Both the position numbers and the translations under genes were made by a program. A stretch of 64,000 bases of DNA from Talpa occidentalis. Its lineage: Eukaryota > Chordata > Mammalia > Eulipotyphla > Talpidae. Numbering within the stretch: the first letter of the stretch is position 1; each line of letters starts with the position of its first letter. Under the pieces are notes generated by a model that was given only the letters and a program-made list of their open reading frames with translations, did not search any database and was not told where the DNA came from. Below, piece after piece: positions 22,700 through 34,204 of the stretch. Location: the NCBI RefSeq assembly GCF_014898055.3, contig NW_023601433.1, positions 81,849,106-81,913,105 of the forward strand, read 5' to 3'.

Positions 22700-22985
22700 A
22701 TTTATTGGTTTGGGACTAGCAGGGTGCTGAAGACAGGCCCTTGAGAGGTGGGTGGATCTTAGTTCAAATCCCGGCTCCTAATCTATGATCTTGGTCAAGT
22801 GGAATTTCTCTGTGGCGACCCCCATAGGTGGTTGCAAAGCTTATAAAAATTAATACATAAGTCAAAAGGCTAAAAATAAAGCCCAAAGCAGGGGAAGCTC
22901 AGAGCGAGCATTTGCTGCTATTATCATGCCCTCCAGTGGCATGGACGGCACTTAGTAGGTCCTGTTCTATGCTGATGGATGACCC
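22700..22985 (+). mobile_element. MIR SINE remnant
   Basis: 'cttagttcaaatcccggctc', 'gatcttggtcaagtggaatt', 'ggcacttagtaggtcctgtt' in MIR order. Confidence 0.65.
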
Positions 22986-23079
22986 GAGAAAATGAATGAA
23001 AGAATGAGGGAAAGTGCAGAATTTATTTTTGGCTTTAAAGAAAACAAAATACCTCTTTTGAAACCAAAGATGATTGCTA

Positions 23080-23260
23080 TTAATAATAAGAGCTTCTACT
23101 TATTCAGCATTTACTGCATACCAGGCCCTGTGCTAAGCACTTTCGCGCATTCCTCTCTACAGCCTTAAGGGAAAGGTATTGTCAGGAATGGCCTCCTTTT
23201 GGAGATGAGGAAACTGAGACTCAGAGGGAGGAAGAAAAAGCACAGGAACTGTTGAGGCTG
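23080..23260 (-). mobile_element. MIR SINE remnant, antisense
   Basis: Well preserved antisense MIR: 'cttattcagcatttactgca', 'taccaggccctgtgctaagc', 'tttggagatgaggaaactga', 'gactcagaggg'. Confidence 0.88.
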
Positions 23261-23539
23261 CACCTCTGCCTTGGCGGAGATGTAACTGCTTCTAGAATAT
23301 TGGCTGCCATGATTGCTTCTGGAAGGATTTCTGTCTTACCCTCTCTGTTCTGCTCTCTTGGAGGGCTGGGGACTGGAGGCCCATGCAGGGAGGGGCTGTG
23401 ACCTGGACTCTCCTACCCCTTGGGGAGCGACAGGACTCCCCAGCGTGGGAACACACCTGCAAAACGGAAGGCAGCTCAGTTTTCTTTCCTGTTCACAGAG
23501 AGACTTTTGACCCTGGTTTCTCAGATTCTTTTCTTCCCC

Positions 23540-23860
23540 CATCCATCCCCAGGGCGCCGGCCCTCTGGCTGTGCCCACCCCTCCCCACCGCCCCACGCGC
23601 ACCCCTGAGCCATGGCGAAGCGGCAGACAAGGGCGCCTTTCTTCAAAGTGGTTCGCCTTCATCTCATAAATTCTCAGCCCCAGCCCGATTGGCTGCGACG
23701 AAAGGGAGCTGGCCCCCGCTCGGCTCGTCAGATACAAAGTGAGTTGTGTGCAGTGTGCCCACGTGAGACCAATCACAGGGGCCTGCGCCTCTCAGAAATC
23801 CCAAAGGATAAAATACCAGAGCCCCAACACAGCCAGCGACAATCCCGGTCACAGGATCAA
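23540..23860 (+). promoter_or_regulatory. Promoter-like motif cluster in the intergenic desert
   Basis: A short GC- and CpG-enriched stretch with ordered motifs: an inverted CCAAT box (ATTGG, 23,688-23,692), an E-box CACGTG (23,760-23,765), a CCAAT box (23,769-23,773) and a TATA-like GATAAAATACC (23,807-23,817). CCAAT-to-TATA spacing is about 35 bp. A 115-codon ORF (23,612-23,959) begins in a perfect Kozak context, gccATGg, but starts upstream of the TATA-like motif and matches no family I know. It could be an unannotated transcript start, an LTR promoter or an enhancer; motif occurrence alone is weak evidence. Confidence 0.3.
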
Positions 23861-24450
23861 AATTATCTATGGCCAGACAAAGGGACGCAGATAGCAGGGG
23901 AACCAGGACAACCGAGAGGCAATGGGAACAGAGTCGTCCCTACTAACCTGAAGGCCTGAAGGCCTTTTAACTTTTCCCGGCCTTTCTACTTCCGGTCAAT
24001 GGAGTCTGTGTGCAGTGAGGCAGTGTCCAAACCCAGAGGGGACGGTCCCCCATTCAACCCACCTTGATGGTCCCTTTCACCACTTTCCAGAACTTGCCTC
24101 TCCCATGGAGCCGGTCCAGCGTTTCCAATTTTTAGGCACTAAAATTAGTCCAACTGTGCCTTCTAATTCTGTAGACACAACCCAGCTTGTGCAAATGTCC
24201 CTCTCTTCCATTTCTGGGTGAATTTTTGCATATTCCAGGCTGCCAATTTTGTCGAGTGTTCTTGGGGGAAGAGAGAAGTTTAAAATCATCTCGCTGCTTA
24301 TCATGAAGCAAATGCTGCAGAACCCACAGTTCTGATTCAGAGAGGATGCTGTGCATAACAGCCGTGAAAAGAAAAATGCAGACACGTGGCGCCATAGATC
24401 TTGCTGCACACGCTGTAAGGAGACAACTAATTCCGTGAGCCCTTGCTAGG
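23861..24450. other. Intergenic unique sequence
   Basis: No gene or repeat recognised. Confidence 0.4.
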
Positions 24451-24454
24451 GACT

Positions 24455-24660
24455 CCTGGCTTTGACCTACTTGACACAATTTTATTTGCCCCTCACAACC
24501 ACCTTCCCGGAGGTACATAGCAGTGCTATCCCCATTGTACACATGACATGAGGAAACTCAGGCCCAACTAAAAAGCAAGTAACTTGTTCAAAGATGCAGC
24601 TAGACAGTGACAGTGTTGAGATTTGAACCCAGCTCTCCTTGGAAAAGACTGCCATTTAAA
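24455..24660 (-). mobile_element. MIR SINE remnant, antisense
   Basis: 'atgacatgaggaaactcagg', 'aagtaacttgttcaaagatg', 'gagatttgaacccagctctc'. Nearly full-length antisense MIR. Confidence 0.85.
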
Positions 24661-26489
24661 CCTCAGTGCTTACTAAGTGGTCATTATTACGATCACTGTG
24701 GCCAAATACAGTATATTAGTTGCAGGAATGGAAAGAGGCTCACAGGGTACAAGTGGAAACACAAGCAATGAACTTACATATAGATTAGGATACGACTTTT
24801 AAAGGATGGATAAATGACAGCTAGATGGAGGGGAGAGAATATACTCAATCTTTGCCAAAAAGATTTTTTGTTTCCTTTCATGATTCTTGGTGAAGCTTGT
24901 GTACCTTTGGCCATTGGGAAAGAAGAGTGTGTGCATGTGAGTGTGTGCACATGTGTGTACATACTTTAAAAGCAAGAGGGAAGATGGCAAACTAGACCAA
25001 AAAACCGGATTCTCAGTTGTTTAAATCCTGCCCCAAATTGCAGTTTGGGAAGTTCAAAGTCATCTTGAAGTGATGAATCAAAAGTCTTAAGCCATCTGCC
25101 CCCTGGAGCAGGAACATCCAAGTGACAGTGATGGTAACCCTTAAAACAATGCCCTGGAGGGTGGTGTCTGAGCCAGGAAACACAGAATGGGGGAGGGGGT
25201 GAAGCTCACCTAAGCAAAGATAAAGATTTTCCTCAGATCACGTCCACTGCTCCCATTCAGTCAGCTCCAGCTTTATCGAAAAATACCAGAGCAGCCTGGC
25301 CCCCAAGACAAGCCCCTGTGCATCTGGCGGGAGGCAGCCTGGCTGATGCCAGGCCTATATTTTTCATTTCTTGTTTTAACAGTCATAAACGCCTTCCGAT
25401 GCCAAAGCAGAACATGACTGTAATCCAGATAAAATAAAATGCCTAAACCCTGAAAACTATACAGAGATTTACAAGCCAATTTTAAAAAGCGAGAGCCTGG
25501 TTTCCAAGCCTGGCACATTCCACGAGGCAGGAGCAGAGTGTTGCCCTGTGGCCCTGCCTTCTGGGGAGGCCCAGGCCCAGGACAGGTCGCTCAGACCTGA
25601 AATTCACGGCCCCTTGGCATACGGAACCCAGGCATACGCTGCCTTCAACATGGACTCTGCTCGGATTTCAGGGCTGTGGGGTCGCTTGGCTTTCAGGAGA
25701 CCTAATATGTTCCAACTCCCCCCATCTCTGCCTCCTCTCCACCCCCAGCTGTTGCAGAAAACCGCGGTCAACTCTTTCTTGCTCTCAGCAGCCAAGTTTT
25801 CTCTAAGTAAACACAGAATGTAGCAGAAGATCAGTTCTGTTCCATTCCTGGCGCTTTAGGTTGGGTCAAGGCTGGCCCGGGACCAATCCCAAGAATGCAG
25901 GCAAGGGTGGGTTCTGGGGTAACCATGGGCTGTCACTTAGCAAAGTCTCTCTATGTGCTAAGTGCCTTCTTCCCAAGAACTTCTATTGATCCCATGGGGT
26001 GGGGCCTTAATATATTGAATTTCACCTCTTCTGTCCAGGTCCACTCACTCCATTCTCCCCTTGTTCTGAGCCTCAGAGACTGACCTGGGGGACAGCATGG
26101 AGTGGGCTCCTAAGCACTCTGGCCTCTAGCTGGTTTTGCTCAAGAAAAGTGCTGGCAGCAGATCAGAGGAAGGCAGACGAAGAGTTTGGGACATTAATCC
26201 CCCAGGCTCCTCCTTACTAGGTTGCAGTGAGAGAGCTGTATCTCTTCCAAAAGCCCCAGCTCCTGTTTGGGGGATTCTCTCCATACAGCATGCCCTTCCA
26301 GGTTGTAGAATTAACCCTTCTGCTACTCCTACAGCCCCAGAGATCAGAACAGCACCTCCCTTTGCTAGCCTCAGGTATTGCACTCTGTCCTTGCTCCCCA
26401 GAAGCCCTGTCCACACCTGTGCAAATAATCTCTGTATTAAATTCTCCTCAAATTCTGCAGTTTGAATGTACCCTCTGTTTCTTGCCAGG
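24661..26489. other. Intergenic, mostly unique
   Basis: No gene or recognisable transposon in about 1.8 kb. A short (TG)-rich stretch lies at 24,928-24,962. The overlapping open frames at 26,126-26,515 on both strands show no domain. Confidence 0.45.
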
Positions 26490-26590
26490 CTCTTGATCAG
26501 TGCATTTGTTATCATCTCTGGTTTATAGAAGAGGAAAATGAAGCTCAGAGAAATTAGGTCACTTGCCCAAGATCAGTCTCACTTCAGTTC
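26490..26590 (-). mobile_element. MIR SINE fragment, antisense
   Basis: 'agaagaggaaaatgaagctc', 'agagaaattaggtcacttgc', 'ccaagatcag'. Confidence 0.8.
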
Positions 26591-26664
26591 TCAACCTCTT
26601 AACTGCTATAATAAATATACCACATACCATATACATATATTTTAATATATATAAAGTATAGGTT

Positions 26665-26900
26665 TATATAAATTAATCTTTTATTTGATGCCTGGCATGT
26701 GCTAAGCACTCTGTGCCTGTATTTCATGAATCCTCACCAACTTTACTATAGATAATACTAGTTCCATTTACAGTTGAGAAAGCTGAGGCTCAGGCAAGGG
26801 AATTTCCTTGCCCACCACTACCAAGTTATAAGGAGGCAGAGCTGAGGCATGAACCCAGGGCTGCCTCAGTCTCCTGACCACCTCAGATAACCTGCCATGT
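26665..26900 (-). mobile_element. MIR SINE remnant, antisense
   Basis: 'ctggcatgtgctaagcactc', 'atttacagttgagaaagctg', 'aggctcaggcaagggaattt', 'ggcatgaacccagggctgcc'. Near full-length. Confidence 0.85.
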
Positions 26901-27099
26901 GCAGAAATTGTGAGGACATGCAGAAGTCAGGAGAGAGTGGGTAGGACTGGAGAAGTGTCTGGTTTATTAGGTCCAAGACACATGTTTGAGTGGAAGATGG
27001 AGCTAGAGGATTGTGGGAATGGAGGAGGGTGCCTGGCCAGGCCAGGAGAAAGGTTGGGTGGCCTGCAGCTCCTGAGTATTAGTGCTAGGTGAATGGAGC

Positions 27100-27190
27100 T
27101 CTTAGGGGGTTCATTCATGTTGACGGACAATCACTGAGTGCCTACTGTGTGCTCAGCACAGTGCTAGACTCTGGAGCAGTCTGTCTTGGG
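27100..27190 (-). mobile_element. L2 LINE 3' end, antisense
   Basis: 'ggttcattcatgttgacgga', 'caatcactgagtgcctactg', 'tgtgctcagcacagtgctag'. Confidence 0.75.
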
Positions 27191-27229
27191 ATGGAGGAGT
27201 CAAAATAAACCCATCCTACAATGTGGAAC

Positions 27230-27479
27230 TAGTATGGCTTGGGGCTCAGGTGTGAGGTCCTTTGTCCTGCCCACTTCCTCATCCCTGGAAGCCCTATTAT
27301 TCAGGGCCAATCTCCAAAACACGTCTCCACACCAGGTGTCTCACTGGAGTCCACATATACCCAGCTCTCTGCCTTTCTTCCTGGTCCCTAGTGTCTGCTG
27401 ATCACATTTCTCTTGTCTACCTCAAAATGCCAACCCTTCCCACAACTGAGCTCACCTATCTATCATCTACTTTCTAGCC
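27230..27479 (+). mobile_element. Possible L2 LINE fragment
   Basis: C/T-rich sequence with 'ctttcttcctggtccctagt' and 'cacatttctcttgtctacct' vaguely follows sense L2. The call is weak. Confidence 0.3.
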
Positions 27480-27830
27480 TTATTAAATTATAATTGACAT
27501 GTCATAATCTACATGAATTCAAACTGTATAATTTAATGTTTTCACATATGTATATACCCATGAAACTATCACCTCATCCAAGATAATATACTATCACTTC
27601 CTAAAGTTTCCTTTCCACGTGTGTTCTGCCTTCCTGCCTGGCATTGCAGTATCCAAGCAACTGATAATCTGCTTTCTGTGTTAAATTTTATATGAATGGG
27701 AACATCCAGAAGTAGTCTGGCCTCTTTTAGTCAACATAATTTTAGATTCATCCATGTTGTGTGTATCAAGATTCCATTGCTTTTTTCTTGCTGGATAGTA
27801 TTCGTTGTATGGATATACCACTGTTTTTTT
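27480..27830 (-). mobile_element. Old L1 3' UTR, antisense
   Basis: 'taattgacatgtcataatct', 'aaactgtataatttaatgtt', 'gtatatacccatgaaactat', 'tttatatgaatgggaacatc', 'agattcatccatgttgtgtg' in the antisense order of an L1M 3' UTR. Confidence 0.85.
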
Positions 27831-27886
27831 TCCTTCTTTCCTTTCTCTCTCTCTCTTTCTCTCTTTCTCTTTTTCTCTCTCTCTCA
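27823..27886. repeat. Polypyrimidine (CT)n microsatellite
   Basis: Imperfect CT/CTTT tract at the end of the L1 fragment. The antisense 68-codon ORF rich in Arg/Glu/Lys is only its translation. Confidence 0.9.
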
Positions 27887-27959
27887 TTCATTTACCTGCC
27901 CATTCACTTCCTTTGGAAATGTGCCTGTTTGTAAAGATACTTATCTCAGTATTAACATT

Positions 27960-28190
27960 TAATAGCAAAAGCACTCATTAAAACATGCAGTCATTCATCA
28001 CATAGGGATGCTTAGGTAATGATGGATCAGGTATATGATAATGGTTGCAATAGGATCCACCACCTAGCCTAGGTGTGTACTAGGTTACACCATCTAGGTT
28101 TATGTAATTATACTCTATGACGTTTGCACAACAAAATCGCCTAATGACACATTTCCAGGATGTTTCCCCGTCATTAAATGACATATGAGT
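27960..28190. mobile_element. MER33-like DNA transposon remnant
   Basis: 'gtcattcatcacatagggat', 'caccacctagcctaggtgtg', 'tactaggttacaccatctag', 'cgtttgcacaacaaaatcgc', 'ctaatgacacatttccagga' follow a common mammalian hAT-type consensus that I recall as MER33. Subfamily name is uncertain. Confidence 0.6.
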
Positions 28191-28194
28191 TTAT

Positions 28195-28370
28195 ATGTTT
28201 ACCTACTGGGAAAGCAGTAAGTGAAGTTTGATACACCCAACCCAATGGAACTCAACATAGCCATCGAAAGAATGAGGTAGTTCAACATGGTATCAAACCA
28301 CAACTGGCCACATTATGCCAATCTCAGCATGGTGCCACATTCCATGTCTCCAACCCTGGAAGAACTGGGA
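28195..28370 (+). mobile_element. Possible L1 fragment
   Basis: 'gcaacatagccatcgaaag'-like wording ('actcaacatagccatcgaaa', 'gaatgaggtagttcaacatg') resembles an old L1 3' segment. Weak. Confidence 0.35.
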
Positions 28371-29552
28371 AATAATCAACATCTGAGCTGAAATCTCTGA
28401 GAAATTCTTAATATCCTTAAGTCTCTCTGATCAGCTGTTTTCCAAATATGTCTCCTCATTTTCTCCCAATCCCAGCCTGAGTTATTTTGTGTTCTCAAGC
28501 ATTCCTTCCTCTGGAATCCCTCTACTTTTGGTCTGCTCTGTGCTACTGCAGGAGGCTTCAGGTCCTTCTTGATGCAGGTAAGTGTTCTCACTCTTAGTTT
28601 TTGATGAAATGAACCCAAGAAAGAAGTAGGGGTTAGGCTGACAAAGGACAAATCCTCTAGAAAAAAGCATTGAGACAGTGGTGCCGAATACCTAGTAATA
28701 TTTTTATCACTATTATGTATATATATAATGTGTGTATACATATATATATAAACACATACACATTGTACTCAACAAAGCAACACAATGTGTACCAAAAAAT
28801 AAGTTACAAAATGCTCATCACTCTTGTAACTACTCCTTTAACTTAACTCATCTAGTCGATTATGAAGTCCCTAAACTCAGAGAATATAACTGTATTTTAT
28901 CCCCTGTGTCCCCGTGCCTGGTAGGTCTTCTTTAAATACATTGCTTTTATTTCTTAATTCGATATTTACCAATATGCTGGCAATGGATATCAATGACTGA
29001 TGGAAACATAGATCATTTTTATTTGCTCACTAATATTCTTCTTGTTTGACTCTTTATGAAGAGGGTGTGTTTCCTTTCATAATTTTCTTTTTAAAGGTGA
29101 ATGGAATGATGGGAATTTGAGGCATTTCCTTGAGGAAGGAAGGTGACTTTTCGTATTCATGAAATAGCACGTAATCAGTAACACTGTGGTGGGAGAATCA
29201 GGATCAAGCATCATTGGCGCAAATCAACCCTTTAGGTTAATAGGCCCTTCACACTTTGTACACACAGCCACCCCGTTGAACTTTTCTTTAACCTCCCTAA
29301 CAGATTGGGATCTAGTTTTCTTGAGCTCCTCCTGTTGGTTCCCTACAGCCTTGGGACCTTGTCAGAGAAGCATCAAATACAGAGTCCTATGTCCTACACT
29401 AGCTTGCTGCGAGTGGCAAGAAAGTTGTGGATCATTTGTTCACAACTTTTTGATATTCCCTGCCTCCATTTTTGATTGAATAGAAAGAGATGCCATTCGC
29501 TGACACCTAGCTAGAAAGTCCAAAGTGCAACCTCTCTCTGTGTCTTTGCCTG
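28371..29552. other. Intergenic, mostly unique
   Basis: About 1.2 kb with no gene. It includes an AT/GT dinucleotide-rich tract at 28,715-28,762. Confidence 0.45.
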
Positions 29553-29750
29553 CTATCTATCTGTCCATCCATCCATCCATCCACCCATCCATCCATCCAC
29601 CCACCCATCCATCTGTATCATCTATCCATCCATCCATTCATCCACCCACCCACCCACACATCTATATTATCTATCTATCCATTCATCCATCCATTCATCT
29701 ATCTACCCACCCACCCATCTATATCATCTATTTATCTGTCATCTAACTAG
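29553..29750. repeat. (CCAT)n / (CCAC)n microsatellite with higher-order period
   Basis: About 200 bp of CCAT, CCAC and CTAT units. An 'atct(g/a)tat(ca/tt)atctat' spacer recurs at about 29,611, 29,660 and 29,717, giving a 49-57 bp super-unit. The His/Pro/Ser-rich ORF across it is repeat translation. Confidence 0.92.
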
Positions 29751-31860
29751 GTATCTACCCAGTCACTTATCATCTATATCTATTTCCTTATGCATATTTT
29801 CCTCTGATCATCCTTTATCTCTCCACTGATACCAGCCAATCCAAGAGATGCTTTATAATATCCTCCTATAGCTGGAAGAAGACACAGATTATTTTAATCA
29901 TAAATAAACGTATTTACTAGAAACCTATTTGTTACCGGGCACTGTGTAAGGAAATCAAATATGCTTAGTATACAGTCTGACACATACAAGTGTCATGGAA
30001 AAAAACATTATTTTGAGTCCCTTCCTTTGTTGGCGGTTGTAATCACAGATCTTTGCTACTGCTTCAATAAACCCTTATTCATTCATGACAATTGGTACGA
30101 AGGCAGGTTAAGAGATCTGTCTGCATTAGAGTGACTGTTTAGAATCCTTAAACAAAATGAACCTTTATGTCTTTTGAGTACAGAGGAGAACTTAACAAAG
30201 AAAGAGTTCACAAGTAGTATTACTCCCCGTCTGTGCTAATCAACGTTTAAAACTCATCTGGATTTGCCAGGAATTTATTTGGGTGAGAGTGAGATGCTAA
30301 AAGACTTAAACCAGTTTATTCTTTTAGAGACATGGAACATGCCTCGCACAATCTTTTTTAAACTATCACTTTAGTCAACTTTTCTTCACAGGTAGACTGA
30401 AGGTAAACTGCAGCTTAGACCAGGTTGAATTAAAACAAATTCCATTATTAGCACAGTTCAAATTAATGAGATTTTCCTTTACTTCGGTTTCAAAAGAGTC
30501 TCAAAGCCACTTAGTAACCTGAGACCTCTTGCGAATCTCGTTACTAGAATAGTTTTTAAAACACAGTTTGGTCTTTGGTTACCATAGGAAATTGCAAAGG
30601 CCGACGATGACTGTGTCCCATGTTGGATCCAAGTTTTATGTCGGGTGATTCATTTACGTTTTGATGATTTTTTAATTTAAAAAATCCCCCACCAATGCTC
30701 AAAAAAAAAAAAAAAAAAAAACCCTGTTAGCACACAGTGAGCACATGAAAGAGACACTGATCAGTGGAGTTTATTGTTTGAGTTCTAAGCTCCCCCCAAA
30801 AAATGTGGGGGCAGGGAAAAGGGGGGTGAAAAGTAAACAAAACTTCCAAACTTTACAGTATTTATCTTTAAGCTCTTAGTAGTCACACATGCAAAAGTTT
30901 TTCTTGTGTTTTATGTCTGGCAACCTCCTCAATTAAGTTGGATTTGTCCCAGGGACCAAATAAGAAAATTAATTCATGAACTAGGGACCTCCAGAATGCT
31001 TTCTCCCTTTCATTTTGTTTAGTCACTTTTATAGTCCTTTCCTTCTTCGAAGTAATTTGGATTTGATTGCTTCTTCGTGAAATTCTAATGTCAAGACTGT
31101 GTCTAATTTCTATTTTATGAAGAAATCTGGAAACTATACAAAGGAATGAATTGAGATGCAGAGTCAAATAAAATCTGTAATGTGATAACTCTATCAACTC
31201 TGCCTGGAAAGATACTGTATTTCAATTAGATCTCGAGACATGTTCTTACATAAACTGACAGCATCGGATTGACAGTGTTCATCTCCCCAGAAAACACAAT
31301 TTACAAGGACAGGATGGTGAATTCAGTTCAGTGTATTCAGGGTTCCTGCCTCACCTAAGCCTGGATCAAGGTCTGATGAGCAGAAAGTCTCACTTTGAGT
31401 ATTAAATAAGAATCTCAAACATATTAAAAATTCCCAACCCCCCAAAAAAAGATATTTAAAATTTAAAGTAATAATAATAATGCTTAGCATTTAGACCGTA
31501 CTTTACATCTTCAAAGCACTCCATAAACATCTGTTCCAATTCTCCAGGCGTGCAGTGGTCTTTGATGTGGAGAAGAGCTGGTACACAGTGGGGGAGATAA
31601 AGAACTGGGCCCCAATTAACTAATTGTAACACTTGCAGTTCCTCCCCTCAAGTCCCTGCTCTGTTTCATTTTTTCCAACTATCTTTTGTTTTTCTCCTAC
31701 AGCCCTGGCCAGGTCACCTGCGAGGTTTGCTGGCCAAAGCAGGGCTCCTATCCAGCCCTTCTGCAAGACCTGCTGCCTTCTTTCCCCCAACACCAACCAA
31801 ATAGCATAGTCTAAATGTCTTATATTCGATTTTTCTTTTTTATTCTCAGAGTTTATCTTC
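29751..31860. other. Intergenic, mostly unique
   Basis: About 2.1 kb with no gene. An A21 run lies at 30,701-30,721. A C6/G5 hairpin lies near 30,791-30,814. 31,445-31,600 may be a decayed MIR. The AT-rich part at 30,240-30,560 has no repeat match. Confidence 0.45.
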
Positions 31861-31862
31861 CT

Positions 31863-32148
31863 TTTTTTAAAAAAAAGATTTATTTTATTTATTTATGCAT
31901 GCAAGAGCTACAGTGTAGGCCAGAGATGCAGGGAGGGTGCATGAGAGGATTCACCAGAAACAGAATGGGGGGCAGAACAGGTGGATTTACTGAAATGCAC
32001 TGCTGAGGGGAGTAGTGGGTGAGACAGGAGAGGCCTGCTGCACCATGTGGGTCAGCTCCCTGGCTGGGGATTGAACTCGTGCTGCAGGGGCTGCGGATAG
32101 CCTTAGAGTGCTGAAACTTAACCCCGTGCGCCACCAGGGATGCCCGAT
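31863..32148 (-). mobile_element. tRNA-derived SINE (bat Rhin-like), antisense
   Basis: The + strand shows the A/T-rich tail complement 'aagatttattttatttattt', the body 'cactgctgaggggagtagtg' and 'caccatgtgggtcagctccc', and the head complement ending 'gcgccaccagggatgccc'. A short possible duplication ('cttcc' / 'cttccc') flanks it but is too short to set exact boundaries. It is the same older subfamily as the copies at 1.1 and 4.3 kb. Confidence 0.88.
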
Positions 32149-32749
32149 TCTTCCCATTTTTCAATGGAGCAAAATGTCCCTTTATTCATAAGACAAGTAG
32201 GAGGTGCTGTGTTTTATAGATAATAGATTGGCTTTTGTCTGAATTTTGGGAGTCTTTCTTAGTGATATAAGAAGTTGATGGTCCTTCATTGCCTCCACAT
32301 TTCTTTCTGGAGATTGTACCCATGTGCGAAAACTACAAATCGGGAAACACTGGTCTTGCTGAGCCTGACCCTCCAGCAGTGTGCTTTTCCCAGTAGGTGA
32401 TGTTCAGCACACCTGCAGCCATGGAGAGCAGGTAATCTCCCCAAGTAGGCAATCTCCCCCATTCTTGGTGGAGGTCTAAATTGGTAGAATTCTGAGATAT
32501 TTATGAAAGGTGCTATCTCTCCTATCCTTTGACCTAACAATTCTTCTTCCAGGAATTTGGTTTAATGAAAACTCACACACAAGTTTCAAAGCAATAAGCA
32601 AGTCAGTCAAGGCAGCCTTGTCTTGTGCTGAAAAACTGGCCCCACAGTAAGGGACAGCGGAGACAAATGAGACCTCTGGCCAGCAGCACACATGGAGCTG
32701 TCCCTAAAAGTCCATGACAAGGACCTGCATGTCCTTGCATGAAGAGAGG
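32149..32749. other. Intergenic unique sequence
   Basis: Nothing recognised. Confidence 0.4.
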
Positions 32750-32885
32750 ACCATGGGGCTCACTCATCCAATTCATGTTTCTTGAGCACCTACTATATGC
32801 CAGGCACTGTTCTAGGCAGAAGATGCAGCTGTCAAGAAAGGGTACAGTGTCCTTGAGCTCATGGGGTGTATGTTCTGATGGAAAA
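32750..32885 (-). mobile_element. L2 LINE 3' end, antisense
   Basis: 'catgtttcttgagcacctac', 'tatatgccaggcactgttct', 'aggcagaagatgcagctgtc', 'gagctcatggggtgtatgtt'. Confidence 0.85.
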
Positions 32886-32889
32886 TTTT

Positions 32890-33730
32890 CTCACAAACAA
32901 ATCCAAATGGTAAAGTCACTTTGGAAAACTGTTGGGCAGTTTCTCATAAAGTTAAATATATATTTGTTGTCTGGCCCAGTGATCCTACTTCTGGGCATTC
33001 TCCCCAGAGAAATGAAACTTACATTCACACCAAAACTTGAATGTGAATGTTTATAGTGGCTTCATTTGTAATCGTCTCCCTACTGGAAACCACGCTAATG
33101 TCCTTCAGCTAGTGAATGGATAAACAGACTGTGGTATAAAGCCATACAATGGAATATTTATTATACAGCAATAAAAAGGAATGAGCCACTGATTCATTCG
33201 ACAACATGGATGAACCTCAGATGCATGAGGCTAAGTGAAAGAAACCAGATCCAAGGAGTTCTGCCCTCTATAAGTCCATTTATGTGACATTCTGGAAAAG
33301 GCAAAGTATGAGACAGAGAATAGATTAGTCATAGCCAGAAGCTAAGGGCCAAGGAAAGGGTTGATTACAAAGAGGCACAGGGGATTAGGGAGGGTGATGG
33401 AACTGCACTAAACTTTTGTTGGGGTGGTGCCTAAGGAACATAGCTGTTTTGACAAAACTCACAGAACTCTACACAAAAATCCAGTGATGTTTCCTCTATG
33501 TAAATATAGCTCAATAAGCCTGATTAAGGAAAAATCATTCAGGTGCAAAAGCAATATATGACATGATCCTATTTTTATAAGTAATAGTAGCAAAAATGGA
33601 GGTTAGGTAGGATATGCTTAGAAAAAGTCCTTAATGTACATACCCAGTATGGCAAATTGTGAACAGTACATTTCTGGGTTGGGGGAAGGGCTGTTTCACT
33701 TTCTAAATGACACATTTCTTTGATGTTGGA
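32890..33730 (+). mobile_element. Old L1 (L1M) 3' end, sense
   Basis: 'aactgttgggcagtttctca', 'cagtgatcctacttctgggc', 'ggatgaacctcagatgcatg' and 'aagtgaaagaaaccagatcc' mark the end of ORF2. The 3' UTR continues to about 33,730. Multiple stops; non-coding. Confidence 0.88.
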
Positions 33731-34109
33731 CTACTTTATAGAGCATATGTTACTTTCAAAATTAGAGGGTAAGTTCTGGACAGACTGCTGTGGAGGGGCA
33801 CAGAGCTCCCTGGAGACACACAACTATCTTCTTTGACCTTAATTCTGACACTGGGTGGTGATTGCCCCCTCCTGCTATTGAAGGGGGGATATTGCCAATT
33901 CCTGCCCCCATCCTGGAATCCTGAGATATTCCCTCCTCTTTGGCTTAGCACCCCTACCGACTTTGGCTGAGGAGGCACTGCCCTCCTCTCCAGGCTGCTG
34001 TTGGGGGCTGCTGGCCCTCCAGGTCCCCTGGGACTGATTTTCTAGCTAGGAGTAGAGGGAGGCTGTAAGCTGCCAGGGCCCTCAGCCTCCTGCCAAGCTG
34101 CCTATGGCC
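33731..34109. other. Intergenic unique sequence
   Basis: Nothing recognised. Confidence 0.4.
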
Positions 34110-34200
34110 AAAGGGATTTTTTAACACCTTTGATAATAACAGCTAATGTTTAAGGACACTCACTCTGTGCCAGGCACTGGTCAGGGACTCATTACTTAGC
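34110..34200 (-). mobile_element. MIR SINE fragment, antisense
   Basis: 'ataataacagctaatgttta', 'actctgtgccaggcactggt'. Confidence 0.7.
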
Positions 34201-34204
34201 ACTA

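Noticed and set aside
23336..23776. 146-codon minus-strand ORF
   Set aside because: No recognisable domain. It overlaps the promoter-like GC patch, where open frames are common on both strands.
29525..29746. 73-codon His/Pro/Ser repeat protein, or a CRISPR-like array
   Set aside because: A tetranucleotide microsatellite. There are no conserved repeats separated by unique spacers, and the genome is mammalian.
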